A stretch of DNA of 64,000 nucleotides, taken from positions 16,424 through 80,423 of the forward strand of contig JANOGW010000101.1 of assembly GCA_031406155.1 (NCBI GenBank), given 5' to 3'. The notes under the pieces are model-generated. The model ran no database searches. It was not told the DNA's origin and saw only the letters and a list, made by a program, of their open reading frames with translations. The stretch is from JACMNW01 sp031406155. GTDB taxonomy: Bacteria; Pseudomonadota; Alphaproteobacteria; Rhodobacterales; Rhodobacteraceae. Made by a program: the position numbers and the translations under genes. Positions 25,807 to 34,646 of the stretch are shown one piece after another (position 1 is the stretch's first letter; each line of letters begins with the position of its first letter).

Positions 25807-27450
25807 ATGATCGCAGTCTCGCAGAACCTCGCGCTTGGAATACCGGTTGCAATCGCAGGCGCAGGCGGGGTGTTGGCCGAAAACACCGGTACTGTCGAAA
25901 ATGGGTTTCTGGATGCGTTTGTCGCAACTGGTACGGCGGTCGCAGTGACGCTCCCCCCGGATCAGGTTGCGGATAGCCAAGCCGTGGACACTGTGCTTAC
26001 CGAGAAGTCGTCCGTTGACGCGATGTTCGAGGCCGCATTGGTGCCCTCCGCGATCTGGCAGCCTTTCTTGCAGGTGACCCCAACGTCACCGGCGCAAAGT
26101 TCTGGCGCCGCGACGCCCGAAATTGCCGCAAAGCCGCCGTCACCGGCGTCTGGGGCGGCGTCTGGCGCTGCCGCCGTCTCATTGGTTGCGGACCCATCGG
26201 GCGATGCGCCGCCCAAACCGGCAAGTCCGGCCCTTGACCAGCCATGGCCGGGAGTTTTCCCGCAGACCGCCACAACCCCGAACCAAAACCCGGCGTTGCC
26301 AGCACCGATGACAAACCAGCGCGCGGACCTCGCCGTTTCTCCGGCCGATACTGTACCGGAGGGGGCGATGGCGCAGGCAGCCCCGCCAGCACACCCGACC
26401 GATCAGCAAAGTAGATTGCCCAGAGCGGCTGGCAGCGATGCAGGGTTAATGGGATTGCCACCCCCCGCGCAGGCGCAGTACGGGGCAGTCGTGTCCGCAA
26501 CCCAGCCAAGCCCAGCCGATCCGCCAAGCACGCCTTCACAGAACAGCAAGGATCCGCAATCCGTGGTGCAATTGCCCGCCGACGCCACCAAAGCCGTTCA
26601 GAACGCGTCGGCGGTTGAAAACGCGTGGCGGCAGAAATGGCTGGGCGCGGGTGACATTGTGCCGGAGGACAGCCGCGGCATTCCGGCACAAGCTATTGCG
26701 CCGGGCAAGGCTCATGTTCCAAACCAGACCGTGCCGCCCACGGGGTGGATACCGTCACCGATCGCTGCCGCGCAGACCGCTCAAAGTCTTGCGAAGGCGG
26801 CACCACTGGCCGATGGCTGGTTGGCCGAAAAAATGCTCGCAGCCAGTGCGACCGCACCAGTAATCAAGAACGGACCCGAAGCCACACCGGCGGAGCCAGC
26901 TTCCGCTGGTCAGCCCATGCCGGGCATGTCATCCGGCGTGCAGTCTTTGGATGTGATGGGTTTTGGCGTGGCTGCGTCAGCCGGAACCGCATCGCACGAC
27001 GCGGCCATGGGGCTGTCACCTGCCGCCCCGGTGGCTAGCGCGCCCCCCGTCATCACGCCCCCCGTCATCACGCCCACGATCATCGATATGGTAAAAACCG
27101 GCAATGACGGGCCGGTGGACCTGACGCTTTCGCCCGAGGAATTGGGTCGGCTGACGATTTCGTTGAAACGGGACGGGGATTTCGTCCATGTCACAGTAAT
27201 CGCCGATCGCCCCGAAACACTTGATCTGATGCGCCGTCACGCTGGCGATCTGATCGCCGATCTGCGTCAGGCGGGTTTTTCCGGCGCGTCACTGAACTTT
27301 GGGCAAGGTGGCAAGGACCATCAGGCCCAAGGCCCCGAAAGTACGCAGGATGCCGATACCGTCGCGTCCACCCTGACGCCCCCACCCGACACCAGATTGC
27401 CAAATCCCGGCCGATCCCGAACAGGGTCCGGCGTGGATTTGCGGCTCTAA
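25807..27450 (+). CDS. fliK: Flagellar hook-length control protein FliK
   Basis: The 547-residue product has a long Pro/Ala/Gln-rich, probably disordered region (about residues 60-420). A compact C-terminal Flg_hook domain follows: GPVDLTLSPEELGRLTISLKR, FVHVTVIADRPETLDLMRRHAGDL and LRQAGFSGASLNFGQGG. This is the FliK ruler-plus-switch layout; the C-terminal domain acts on FlhB. It is followed by flgD, the hook-cap gene. Its TAA stop lies inside the GCTCTAA end of a degenerate palindromic element. Confidence 0.88.
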   Translation: MIAVSQNLALGIPVAIAGAGGVLAENTGTVENGFLDAFVATGTAVAVTLPPDQVADSQAVDTVLTEKSSVDAMFEAALVPSAIWQPFLQVTPTSPAQSSGAATPEIAAKPPSPASGAASGAAAVSLVADPSGDAPPKPASPALDQPWPGVFPQTATTPNQNPALPAPMTNQRADLAVSPADTVPEGAMAQAAPPAHPTDQQSRLPRAAGSDAGLMGLPPPAQAQYGAVVSATQPSPADPPSTPSQNSKDPQSVVQLPADATKAVQNASAVENAWRQKWLGAGDIVPEDSRGIPAQAIAPGKAHVPNQTVPPTGWIPSPIAAAQTAQSLAKAAPLADGWLAEKMLAASATAPVIKNGPEATPAEPASAGQPMPGMSSGVQSLDVMGFGVAASAGTASHDAAMGLSPAAPVASAPPVITPPVITPTIIDMVKTGNDGPVDLTLSPEELGRLTISLKRDGDFVHVTVIADRPETLDLMRRHAGDLIADLRQAGFSGASLNFGQGGKDHQAQGPESTQDADTVASTLTPPPDTRLPNPGRSRTGSGVDLRL

Positions 27451-27517
27451 CGCCCCTTTTTAATGTCCGCCGGTCGTTCGACAAAACCGGTATCCACATT
27501 TGCCGCACAGGCGACCA
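27444..27517. repeat. Palindromic dispersed element, copy B (degenerate half-copy)
   Basis: The copy starts GCTCTAA and contains the shared loop ACCGGTATCCACATTT, preceded by GTTCGACAAA. It aligns with the right module of copy A, but the outer arms are only partly complementary (GGTCG near 27473, CGACC at the end). It carries the fliK stop codon and lies in the fliK-flgD gap. Confidence 0.7.
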
Positions 27518-27529
27518 ACGGAGACGATC

Positions 27530-28180
27530 ATGGAAATTGCCCCCACAACCCCGAACCCCGCTGCTACCCCTGCTCCCGCAAAGGCCGCGTCGATTAGTTC
27601 GGATTTTGACACGTTCCTGAAAATGCTGACCACTCAGCTAAAGAATCAGGACCCTCTGAAGCCCATCGATTCGGCGGATTATGCGGTTCAGTTGGCCACC
27701 TTTTCCGGGGTCGAACAGCAGGTGAAAACCAACGATCTGCTACAGGCCCTGTCCAGTCAGTTTGGCGTCATGGGCATGTCGCAGCTTGCGGCCTGGGTCG
27801 GACAAGAAGCGCGCGCTGCCGGCCCGGTCTGGATGGACGGCGACGCCGTTACCCTTGCGCCGGACCCGAAAGCCGGGGCCGACCGGGCCGTACTTGTGGT
27901 GCGTGATGCGGCGGGCACACTTGTGTCGCGTGAAGACTTGCCAGCCAGCACAGATGCTTACGAATGGTTCGGCACCGATATCGAGGGCAATCCCTTGCCG
28001 ACAGGCAAATACAGCCTGACGTTGGAAAGCTATTCCGGCGAGCGCCTGCTGGGAGCCAATGACGTGCAGGCCTATGCCCGGATCATGGAGGCGAAAAATG
28101 GCCCCCTGGGGACCACCCTGATCCTTGAGGGCGGGATCGAGGTGGCGGCAAAAGACATCGCCGCGTTGCGGGTGCCGTGA
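27530..28180 (+). CDS. flgD: Flagellar hook assembly (cap) protein FlgD
   Basis: The 216-residue product has the FlgD N-terminal signature FDTFLKMLTTQLKNQDPLKP with FATFSGVEQQVKTN-type follow-up (here QLATFSGVEQQVKTND). A FlgD Ig/Tudor region follows (about residues 95-200), with GTDIEGNPLPTGKYSLTLES. The protein caps the growing hook and is exported. ATG 27530 has a GGAGA ribosome binding site 5 bases upstream. The gene ends directly at the convergent ubiB stop with no gap. Confidence 0.95.
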   Translation: MEIAPTTPNPAATPAPAKAASISSDFDTFLKMLTTQLKNQDPLKPIDSADYAVQLATFSGVEQQVKTNDLLQALSSQFGVMGMSQLAAWVGQEARAAGPVWMDGDAVTLAPDPKAGADRAVLVVRDAAGTLVSREDLPASTDAYEWFGTDIEGNPLPTGKYSLTLESYSGERLLGANDVQAYARIMEAKNGPLGTTLILEGGIEVAAKDIAALRVP

Positions 28181-29710
28181 CTATAGCTGAGTGCCGACCC
28201 ATATCCCCGCCAGAACCAGCGCCACGGCGCTCGCACCCCATGCCAGCGCGCGCCTGCGCCCGCGCGTGCGGCGCGGCTCTGGGTTCACCGCCTGACGTAT
28301 CAGGGCGGCCTCGACCAATCCGGGCAAGCGCGGGCCGAATCGTGACAGGATGCGCGCGGTTTTCGCCAGATCGCGCAGCAACGCCTTTGGCCCGATGTTT
28401 TCCTTGATGTAGCCTTCGACAATCGGCTGGGCGACCTGCCAGATGTTGATGTGCTGGTCCAGACCTCGCGCCACACCTTCGACCACAACCATCGTGCGTT
28501 GCAGCAAGATCAGCTCTGTCCGCGTCTCCATCCCGAAGCGTTCGGTCACCTCAAACAGATAGGCCAGCAGCCGCGCCATCGAGATGCGGCTGGCATCCAT
28601 GCCGAAAATCGGCTCGCCAACAGCGCGCAGGGCCCGGGCGAATTCGTCGATATCGCGGTCTGCGGGCACATAGCCTGCTTCGAAATGCACCTCGGCCACG
28701 CGGCGGTAATCCTTCCGGATGAAGCCGAAAAGGATCTCGGCATAGACGCGCCGGGTGTATTGGTCCAATCGCCCCATGATGCCGAAATCAAAGGCGATGA
28801 TGTCACCGTTCGGTGCGACCTTCAGATTGCCCTGATGCATGTCGGCATGAAAATATCCGTCCCGCAGCGCGTGGCGCAGAAACAGCTGCAGCACGCGCGC
28901 GGCAAGCGCCTGCCTGTCATGCCCGGCCGCATCAATCGCCGCATTGTCGGCCATATTGGCCCCTTCGGCCCAATCCAGCGTCATCACCCTGCGGGCCGAC
29001 AGATGCCACACCGGGCGCGGCACCTGAAAGCCCGCATCCTTGGCGGTGTTTGCCGCAAATTCTGCCGCGGCAGAGCTTTCAAGCCGGAAGTCCAACTCGC
29101 CCAGAACGACGCCCTCGAAATGGGTAATGACATCCACCGGCCGCAACCGCCGGGCTGACGGGGCAAGAAGATCGACCACCCGGGCCGCAAAATAGAACGC
29201 GTCAATGTCCTTGCGAAAGGCTTTCTCGATCCCTGGCCGCAGCACCTTCACCGCGACGTCCGCCCCGTTTTCGGCTAGCTTTGCCCGGTGAACCTGCGCG
29301 ATGGATGCGGCGGCAACCGGATCTGAAAACTCTGAAAAAATCTGATCGACGGGCATTTCAAGCTCTGCCTCGATCATCTTCTTGGCAACTGCAGTGGGAA
29401 AGGGGGGCAGTTTGTCTTGCAGGTATTTCAACTGCAAAGCCAACTCGTCACCCACGATATCGGGACGCGTCGAGAGGATCTGCCCGAACTTGATATAGGC
29501 CGGGCCAAGTGCTGTCAGCGCACGCGTTGCGGGCGGCAGTGCCGGGTCACCCTTCAGCCCCAGCCATTTGAACGGCCAGCCCAGCACCCTTGCCGCAAAC
29601 CGTAACCGGGGTGGCGCCTTGAACGCCTCCAGCACGACGCCGATGCCGCCCGACCGCTCAAACGTTGCCAATGTCCGAACAAGGCGCCAGATGTTATGCG
29701 GTCCACGCAC
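28181..29710 (-). CDS. ubiB: UbiB, ABC1/ADCK-family protein of ubiquinone synthesis
   Basis: The 509-residue product is a UbiB/ABC1 atypical kinase-like protein required for coenzyme Q biosynthesis. The KxGQ-type motif is present (AYIKFGQILSTRPD, about residues 70-83), as are ASIAQVHRAKL, the catalytic-loop-like YFHADMHQGNL and the DFG motif in IAFDFGIMG. A C-terminal transmembrane helix is visible (about 488-505). The start is GTG, directly after the ubiE stop, so the two genes form an operon. Confidence 0.95.
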   Translation of the reverse strand: MRGPHNIWRLVRTLATFERSGGIGVVLEAFKAPPRLRFAARVLGWPFKWLGLKGDPALPPATRALTALGPAYIKFGQILSTRPDIVGDELALQLKYLQDKLPPFPTAVAKKMIEAELEMPVDQIFSEFSDPVAAASIAQVHRAKLAENGADVAVKVLRPGIEKAFRKDIDAFYFAARVVDLLAPSARRLRPVDVITHFEGVVLGELDFRLESSAAAEFAANTAKDAGFQVPRPVWHLSARRVMTLDWAEGANMADNAAIDAAGHDRQALAARVLQLFLRHALRDGYFHADMHQGNLKVAPNGDIIAFDFGIMGRLDQYTRRVYAEILFGFIRKDYRRVAEVHFEAGYVPADRDIDEFARALRAVGEPIFGMDASRISMARLLAYLFEVTERFGMETRTELILLQRTMVVVEGVARGLDQHINIWQVAQPIVEGYIKENIGPKALLRDLAKTARILSRFGPRLPGLVEAALIRQAVNPEPRRTRGRRRALAWGASAVALVLAGIWVGTQL

Positions 29711-30463
29711 CTAAAGCTTCCAGCCGGAATGCAGGGCCGCAACACCCATGGTCAAATTGCGATACTTCACCTGCCCGAACCCGGCCTTCCGGATCATTTC
29801 CGCAAACTTATGCTGATCCGGGAACTTACGAATGGATTCAACAAGGTACTGATAGCTGTCCCGATCGCCCGCGACCACCTGCCCCATCACGGGAATGACG
29901 TTGAAGGAATAGCGGTCATAGGCCCATTGCAACGCGTCATTCGGGATCTGGCTGAATTCCAGCACCATCAGGCGCCCGCCGGGGCGAAGCACGCGGTAGG
30001 CCTCGGTCAGGGCGTCCTCGATTCGGGTGACGTTCCGGATGCCAAAGCTGATGGTGTAGACATCGAATGTATTCGCAGCAAATGGCAGCGCCATTGCATC
30101 GCCGACGACCCAAGACAGCCGGTCTGCCATGCTGTCTGCATCGGCGCGCTGCCGCCCGGCCACCAGCATGTTTTCGGTCATGTCCAGCACCGTGGCCGCG
30201 GCAAGCGGGGCGCGTTTCAGAAACCGGAACGCCACATCACCAGTGCCGCCCGCCACATCAAGCAAGCTTTGCCCTGCGCGCGGCGCGAGCCAATCCATCA
30301 TCGCGTCTTTCCACAGCCGGTGCATACCACCCGACATCAGATCATTCATGATGTCATATCTGGAGGCGACGCGGGTAAATACCCCATGCACCATACCGGC
30401 CTTTTCAGCCTCGGGCACGGTTTGAAACCCGAAATGCGTGGTGCCGTGCCCGTCGTCGATCAT
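29711..30463 (-). CDS. ubiE: Demethylmenaquinone/2-methoxy-6-polyprenyl-1,4-benzoquinol methyltransferase UbiE
   Basis: The 250-residue SAM-dependent C-methyltransferase acts in ubiquinone synthesis. Motif I appears as LLDVAGGTGDVAFRFL (about residues 69-84), with VLDMTENMLVAGRQRA and the UbiE signature YDIMNDLMSGGMHRLWKD (about 38-55). NPDALQW-like and YQYLVESIRKFPDQ (C-terminal) segments also match. It is divergent from mutM and followed without gap by ubiB, the classical alphaproteobacterial arrangement. Confidence 0.96.
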   Translation of the reverse strand: MIDDGHGTTHFGFQTVPEAEKAGMVHGVFTRVASRYDIMNDLMSGGMHRLWKDAMMDWLAPRAGQSLLDVAGGTGDVAFRFLKRAPLAAATVLDMTENMLVAGRQRADADSMADRLSWVVGDAMALPFAANTFDVYTISFGIRNVTRIEDALTEAYRVLRPGGRLMVLEFSQIPNDALQWAYDRYSFNVIPVMGQVVAGDRDSYQYLVESIRKFPDQHKFAEMIRKAGFGQVKYRNLTMGVAALHSGWKL

Positions 30464-30627
30464 CGCCTACCCGCCAAAAATGCGCAGTCTTGGGGATATA
30501 TGGAACGCGGCCCGGTGAAAACCACAATATGCCAGCGGCCCCTGCGGCAAGGCGACCGAAAAGCCTTGTTAAGACGATGGGTTTCCTTTTCTTTGCGCTC
30601 CATGCGCCAGACGGAGTGCACCCAACC

Positions 30628-31479
30628 ATGCCGGAACTGCCCGAAGTTGAAACCGTGAGGCGTGGCCTTTTGCCGGTGATGGAAGGACATCAGATCGTGC
30701 AGGCTGCCGTCAACCGCCCGGATCTGCGCTGGCCGTTTCCGGCAGGCATGGCTGAAAGGCTGACGGGCAAGCGCGTTCTGGCGCTGCGCCGGCGGTCGAA
30801 ATATATTTTGGCGGATTTGGATTCCGGCGAAACCCTGCTCATTCATTTGGGGATGTCGGGACGCATGCTGGTGTCGGGTGCCATTTTGGGCGACTTCCAC
30901 CATGCCCATCCTGCCCCCGCCAAACACGATCATGTGGTACTGGATATGGAAGGCGGCGCGCGGGTTACCTTCAACGATGCGCGCAGGTTCGGCTCGATGG
31001 ACCTGATCGCGACCGATGCGGCCGACCAGCACCCGTTGCTGCGCAATCTTGGCCCCGAACCTTTGGGGAATGCGTTTTCCGGCCCCTATCTTGTGGATCG
31101 CCTGAAGGACCGCAACACCCCGGTCAAGTCGGCATTGCTGGATCAGGGCATCGTTGCGGGTCTTGGCAATATTTATGTCTGCGAGGTGCTGTTTCGGGCG
31201 GGCATCAGACCGTCGCGCAAAGCAGGCCAGATCGCAGCCCTGCGCGTGGCTGGCCTAGTGCCGATCATCCGCGATGTACTGGCCGAGGCGATAGAGGCGG
31301 GCGGGTCATCCCTGCGCGACTACCGTCAGACCGACGGTGAGCTGGGCTATTTCCAGCATGCGTTCAAGGTTTACGGCCGCGAGGGCGACGCTTGCGTTTC
31401 ACCCGGTTGCACATCGACAGTTGCACGGATTGTCCAATCGGGCCGGTCGTCATTCTTCTGTCCCACCTGCCAAAGATAG
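30628..31479 (+). CDS. mutM: Formamidopyrimidine-DNA glycosylase (Fpg)
   Basis: The 283-residue base-excision repair enzyme removes 8-oxoguanine. Catalytic Pro2-Glu3 start the mature protein (MPELPEVETVRRGL); the H2TH region contains LLDQGIVAGLGNIYVCEVLF; the C-terminal zinc finger is C-x4-C...C-x2-C (CVSPGC and CPTC). Start ATG 30628 is required because Pro2 is the nucleophile. It is divergent from ubiE and followed by the enoyl-CoA hydratase gene 58 bp later. Confidence 0.97.
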   Translation: MPELPEVETVRRGLLPVMEGHQIVQAAVNRPDLRWPFPAGMAERLTGKRVLALRRRSKYILADLDSGETLLIHLGMSGRMLVSGAILGDFHHAHPAPAKHDHVVLDMEGGARVTFNDARRFGSMDLIATDAADQHPLLRNLGPEPLGNAFSGPYLVDRLKDRNTPVKSALLDQGIVAGLGNIYVCEVLFRAGIRPSRKAGQIAALRVAGLVPIIRDVLAEAIEAGGSSLRDYRQTDGELGYFQHAFKVYGREGDACVSPGCTSTVARIVQSGRSSFFCPTCQR

Positions 31480-31537
31480 CTTGATCCGACCCCCGGGCCT
31501 GTTACACCTCGATATCTGCCAGTTCGGGGATATCTTG

Positions 31538-32314
31538 ATGACCTACACGACCCTGATCGTCGAGATTGAAGATGATGTCGCCTTGATACGGCTGAACCGC
31601 CCCGATGCCCTGAATGCCCTGAACTCGGTGCTGATGGCGGAACTGGCGCAGGCTTTGACCGACGCCGATGCCAGCGATCACGTGCGCTGCATCGTGTTGA
31701 CCGGGTCGGAAAAGGCCTTCGCCGCCGGGGCGGATGTGCGCGAAATGGCGGACAAAAGCTTTGTCGATGTGTTTGCCGGCGACCTGTTCGGCGCACAAAC
31801 AGAAGCGATCCAACGGGTCCGCAAGCCGATCATCGCCGCGGTGTCGGGTTACGCGCTGGGCGGTGGCTGCGAACTGGCGATGATGTGCGATTTCATCCTG
31901 GCCTCCGACACCGCCAAGTTTGGCCAGCCAGAAATAAACCTTGGTATCGTGGCGGGCCTTGGTGGCACGCAGCGGCTGACGCGGTTTGTCGGCAAGTCGA
32001 AATCGATGGAAATGCATCTGACAGGCCGTCTGATGGACGCAGCCGAGGCTGAACGTTGCGGGCTGGTCAGCCGGGTGGTGCCTGCCGCAGACCTTCTGGA
32101 CGAGGCAATGAAGGTGGCGCGCAAGATTGCGCAGAAATCCGCCATTTCAGTGATGGCAGTCAAAGAGGCGGTAAGCCGGGCGCAGGAAGGCACGCTGCGC
32201 GAGGGCCTGCTGTTCGAACGCCGGCTTTTCCATGCCCTGTTTGCGACCGAGGATCAAAAAGAAGGCATGGCCGCTTTCCTTGAAAAGCGTCCCCCGCAGT
32301 TTCGTGACAAATGA
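31538..32314 (+). CDS. Enoyl-CoA hydratase (crotonase family)
   Basis: The 258-residue protein shows the two crotonase catalytic blocks: SGYALGGGCELAMMCDFILAS (oxyanion hole and first Glu) and GQPEINLGIVAGLGGTQRL (second Glu and glycines). AFAAGADVREMA is the CoA-binding loop. The length is standard for short-chain enoyl-CoA hydratase of beta-oxidation. The gene between mutM and rpsT is a recurring alphaproteobacterial order. The exact acyl substrate cannot be read from sequence. Confidence 0.93.
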   Translation: MTYTTLIVEIEDDVALIRLNRPDALNALNSVLMAELAQALTDADASDHVRCIVLTGSEKAFAAGADVREMADKSFVDVFAGDLFGAQTEAIQRVRKPIIAAVSGYALGGGCELAMMCDFILASDTAKFGQPEINLGIVAGLGGTQRLTRFVGKSKSMEMHLTGRLMDAAEAERCGLVSRVVPAADLLDEAMKVARKIAQKSAISVMAVKEAVSRAQEGTLREGLLFERRLFHALFATEDQKEGMAAFLEKRPPQFRDK

Positions 32315-32338
32315 ACGTCACAATCCACGCGTGCCCGG

Positions 32339-32367
32339 TTGACTTGGGCGCGAGTCGCCCTTAAAGA
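32339..32367 (+). promoter_or_regulatory. Candidate promoter of rpsT
   Basis: TTGACT (32339-32344) and TAAAGA (32362-32367) are separated by 17 bp, about 45 bp before the rpsT start. The spacer holds a small inverted repeat (GGGCG/CGCCC). This is pattern matching to a sigma-70-like site and is not tested. Confidence 0.4.
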
Positions 32368-32413
32368 CCCGATTTCAGATTTATCGTATGCGAAAACCCG
32401 AAAGCCGACATCA

Positions 32414-32689
32414 ATGGCCAACACATCACAATCGAAGAAACGCGCCCGCCAGTCAGAGGCACGTGCAGACATCAACAAGGCGCGCCGTTCGCGGATCCGC
32501 ACCTTCCTGCGCAAGGTCGAAGAAGCGCTGGCTTCCGGCAATCAGGACGCAGCAGCGACTGCTCTGAAGCTGGTTCAGCCAGAACTGGCACGCGGCATCA
32601 CCAAGGGTGTCATGCACAAGAACACTGTGGCGCGCAAAATGTCACGCCTCTCGTCTCGGGTGAAAGGTCTTGCGGCAGTTGCCGCCTGA
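32414..32689 (+). CDS. rpsT: 30S ribosomal protein S20
   Basis: The 91-residue basic protein starts MANTSQSKKRARQSEARADIN and contains NKARRSRIRTFLRKVEEAL, typical of S20, which binds 16S rRNA early in 30S assembly. Length and composition agree with the family. A classical Rho-independent terminator follows. The position just upstream of dnaA is conserved in alphaproteobacteria. Confidence 0.97.
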   Translation: MANTSQSKKRARQSEARADINKARRSRIRTFLRKVEEALASGNQDAAATALKLVQPELARGITKGVMHKNTVARKMSRLSSRVKGLAAVAA

Positions 32690-32718
32690 TCATTGACCGC
32701 GAAAGACCGTCAGCTTGG

Positions 32719-32745
32719 GACGCACCTTAAGAGGTGCGTCTTTTT
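32719..32745 (+). terminator. Rho-independent terminator of rpsT
   Basis: A perfect 9-bp stem (GACGCACCT with AGGTGCGTC, loop TAAG) is followed directly by five T residues. It lies 30 bp after the rpsT stop. Confidence 0.92.
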
Positions 32746-33216
32746 GCGTTTTGGAAGACTTTTCTGGCCGCCGTTGCCAATTTGCACGGTCAAAAAGATT
32801 CGCCACACCAAAGTCCTGTCAAGCGAGATGTTCGGTTGCGGTGAGGGCAACCGGCTTGCTAGCTTAGGTCAGCGATTCACTTCGTCTTGGGGGACATGAC
32901 GCAGTCGAGAACTGAAGGTTGAAGGTCCGGCGCTGCTAACGCCACTGTGGACCCAGACGGATGGTTCAAGGCTGACAGGCCGGCTTGCGTTGCATGATCT
33001 TCATGCGGCACTCGATTTTTGACGCTGCGGGTCTGCCTCGCAGTTTTGATTTCGGTTTGTTTCTGCGCTGCACACGGCTGACGCTTTTTTGGTTGCATAT
33101 TGCGGCCAGAAGCGCGGTTTGGGCGGCTTCCCCGGCACAAGACGACGTCTGAGCCGTGATAAATATCAGCATGACCGACCAGATCGGATATCGTGCTTGG
33201 GGGACGGGCAAAGATA
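32746..33216 (+). promoter_or_regulatory. dnaA upstream region (no gene seen)
   Basis: About 470 bp separate the rpsT terminator from dnaA. I see no convincing coding sequence and no clear DnaA box (TTATCCACA type), so it does not look like a functional oriC. Two exact copies of CTTGGGGGAC occur (32886-32895 and 33196-33205), the second just before the dnaA start. A bulged hairpin (CTGCGGG, loop TCTG, CC-t-CGCAG) at 33025-33043 is followed by TTTT, possibly an attenuator or the end of a small RNA. The region presumably holds the dnaA promoter. Confidence 0.45.
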
Positions 33217-34584
33217 ATGACGAACGAGACCTGGGGACATGTGCAGCAAGAATTGCTCAAGCAGATCGGCAAGAACAACTATGTGACTTGGATTGAACCC
33301 CTGAAGCTGACCGCGCTCAAGAACGGTGTGGCATCGTTCGAGGTCCCGTCGCAATTCCATGGCAACTGGGTATCGCGCAATTATTCGGACCAGATTCAGC
33401 TTCATATGAACGGTGCCGGAGCTGCCGTCGAACGGCTTGAATTTGTGGCTGGGCTGATCACTGATGCATCGCCACCGAAAAGATCACCCGCAAAGTCAGT
33501 ACCGAACGGTTTGAAGAAACCCCGCGCGCCCGGGCAAGACGAGGTGCTTGGCGCACCTCTGGATGCGCGCTTCACGTTTGAGACATTTGTTGTCGGCAAG
33601 CCAAACGAACTGGCCCATGCCGCGGCCCGCCGGGTGGCCGAAGGCGGCCCAGTATCGTTCAACCCGCTTTTTCTTTATGGCGGCGTCGGGCTTGGCAAGA
33701 CCCATCTGATGCATGCTATCGCCCATGAGATACATCTGCGCCGGCCGGACCTTCGGGTACTTTATCTGTCTGCCGAACAGTTCATGTACCGCTTCGTGCA
33801 GGCCCTGCGGGAACGCCAGATCATGGATTTCAAAGAGCTTTTCCGTTCCGTCGATGTGCTGATGGTGGATGATGTGCAATTCATTGCCGGCAAGGATTCG
33901 ACGCAGGAAGAATTTTTCCACACGTTCAACGCTCTGGTTGATCAAAACAAGCAGATCGTCATTTCCGCAGACCGCGCGCCGGGCGAGATCAAGGATCTGG
34001 AAGAGCGTATCAAAAGCCGCTTGCAATGTGGTCTGGTTGTCGATCTGCATCCGACGGATTACGAGTTGCGCCTTGGCATCATGCAGCAAAAGGCCGAATT
34101 CTACCGCCAGCAATACCGTGGTCTGGTGTTGGCGGACGGCGTGGTCGAATTTCTGGCGCACCGGATTACCACCAATGTCCGCGTTCTCGAAGGAGCGCTG
34201 ATGCGTCTGTTTGCCTTTGCCAGCTTGGTGGGGCGCGAAATTACGCTGGATCTGGCGCAAGACTGCCTTGCCGACATTCTGCGCGCGTCAGACCGCAAGG
34301 TTACGATCGAAGAGATCCAGCGCAAGGTGGCCGAGCATTACAACATACGCCTGTCCGACATGATCGGCCCAAAGCGGGTGCGCACGATCGCCCGGCCGCG
34401 CCAGATTGCCATGTATCTGTCAAAGCAACTGACGCCGCGCAGCCTGCCGGAAATCGGCCGTCGCTTTGGCGGGCGTGATCACACCACGATCATGCATGGG
34501 GTGCGCAAGATTGAGGAACTGATGTCAACGGACAGCCAGTTGTCGGACGATCTGCAACTGCTGCGCCGCTTGTTGCAGGGTTAG
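33217..34584 (+). CDS. dnaA: Chromosomal replication initiator protein DnaA
   Basis: The 455-residue AAA+ initiator binds oriC and loads helicase. It has domain I (about residues 1-80), a short linker, Walker A GGVGLGKTHLM (about 155-165), Walker B VLMVDDVQFI, and the domain IV signature GGRDHTTIMHGVRKI preceded by TARPRQIAMYLSKQL-like sequence (here IARPRQIAMYL). ATG 33217 follows GGGGGACGGGCAAAGATA. The TAG stop is part of repeat copy C. Unusually, dnaN does not follow directly. Confidence 0.97.
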   Translation: MTNETWGHVQQELLKQIGKNNYVTWIEPLKLTALKNGVASFEVPSQFHGNWVSRNYSDQIQLHMNGAGAAVERLEFVAGLITDASPPKRSPAKSVPNGLKKPRAPGQDEVLGAPLDARFTFETFVVGKPNELAHAAARRVAEGGPVSFNPLFLYGGVGLGKTHLMHAIAHEIHLRRPDLRVLYLSAEQFMYRFVQALRERQIMDFKELFRSVDVLMVDDVQFIAGKDSTQEEFFHTFNALVDQNKQIVISADRAPGEIKDLEERIKSRLQCGLVVDLHPTDYELRLGIMQQKAEFYRQQYRGLVLADGVVEFLAHRITTNVRVLEGALMRLFAFASLVGREITLDLAQDCLADILRASDRKVTIEEIQRKVAEHYNIRLSDMIGPKRVRTIARPRQIAMYLSKQLTPRSLPEIGRRFGGRDHTTIMHGVRKIEELMSTDSQLSDDLQLLRRLLQG

Positions 34585-34646
34585 CGCCTGCCCGACAAAA
34601 GCGGTTACCGGTGCGGCTGAAAGTCGGGCGTAAAATCAGAAGGCTA
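34582..34646. repeat. Palindromic dispersed element, copy C (65 bp, minus orientation)
   Basis: Read on the minus strand the copy shows TTTTAC, left arm GCCCGAC, loop ACCGGTAACCGCTTTT and right arm GTCGGGC. The arms differ from copy A (GCTTGTC/GACAAGC) but remain complementary. The first bases give the dnaA TAG stop and the last (CTA) give the stop of the convergent propeller gene. It probably serves as a bidirectional terminator. Confidence 0.82.

Noticed and set aside
32746..33216. Possible oriC next to dnaA
   Set aside because: No TTATCCACA-type boxes or AT-rich unwinding segment could be found; a GC-skew calculation over the whole chromosome would decide.
32877..33278. Minus-strand open frame of 133 codons upstream of dnaA
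   Set aside because: It overlaps the dnaA start, has no ribosome binding site and shows no domain.
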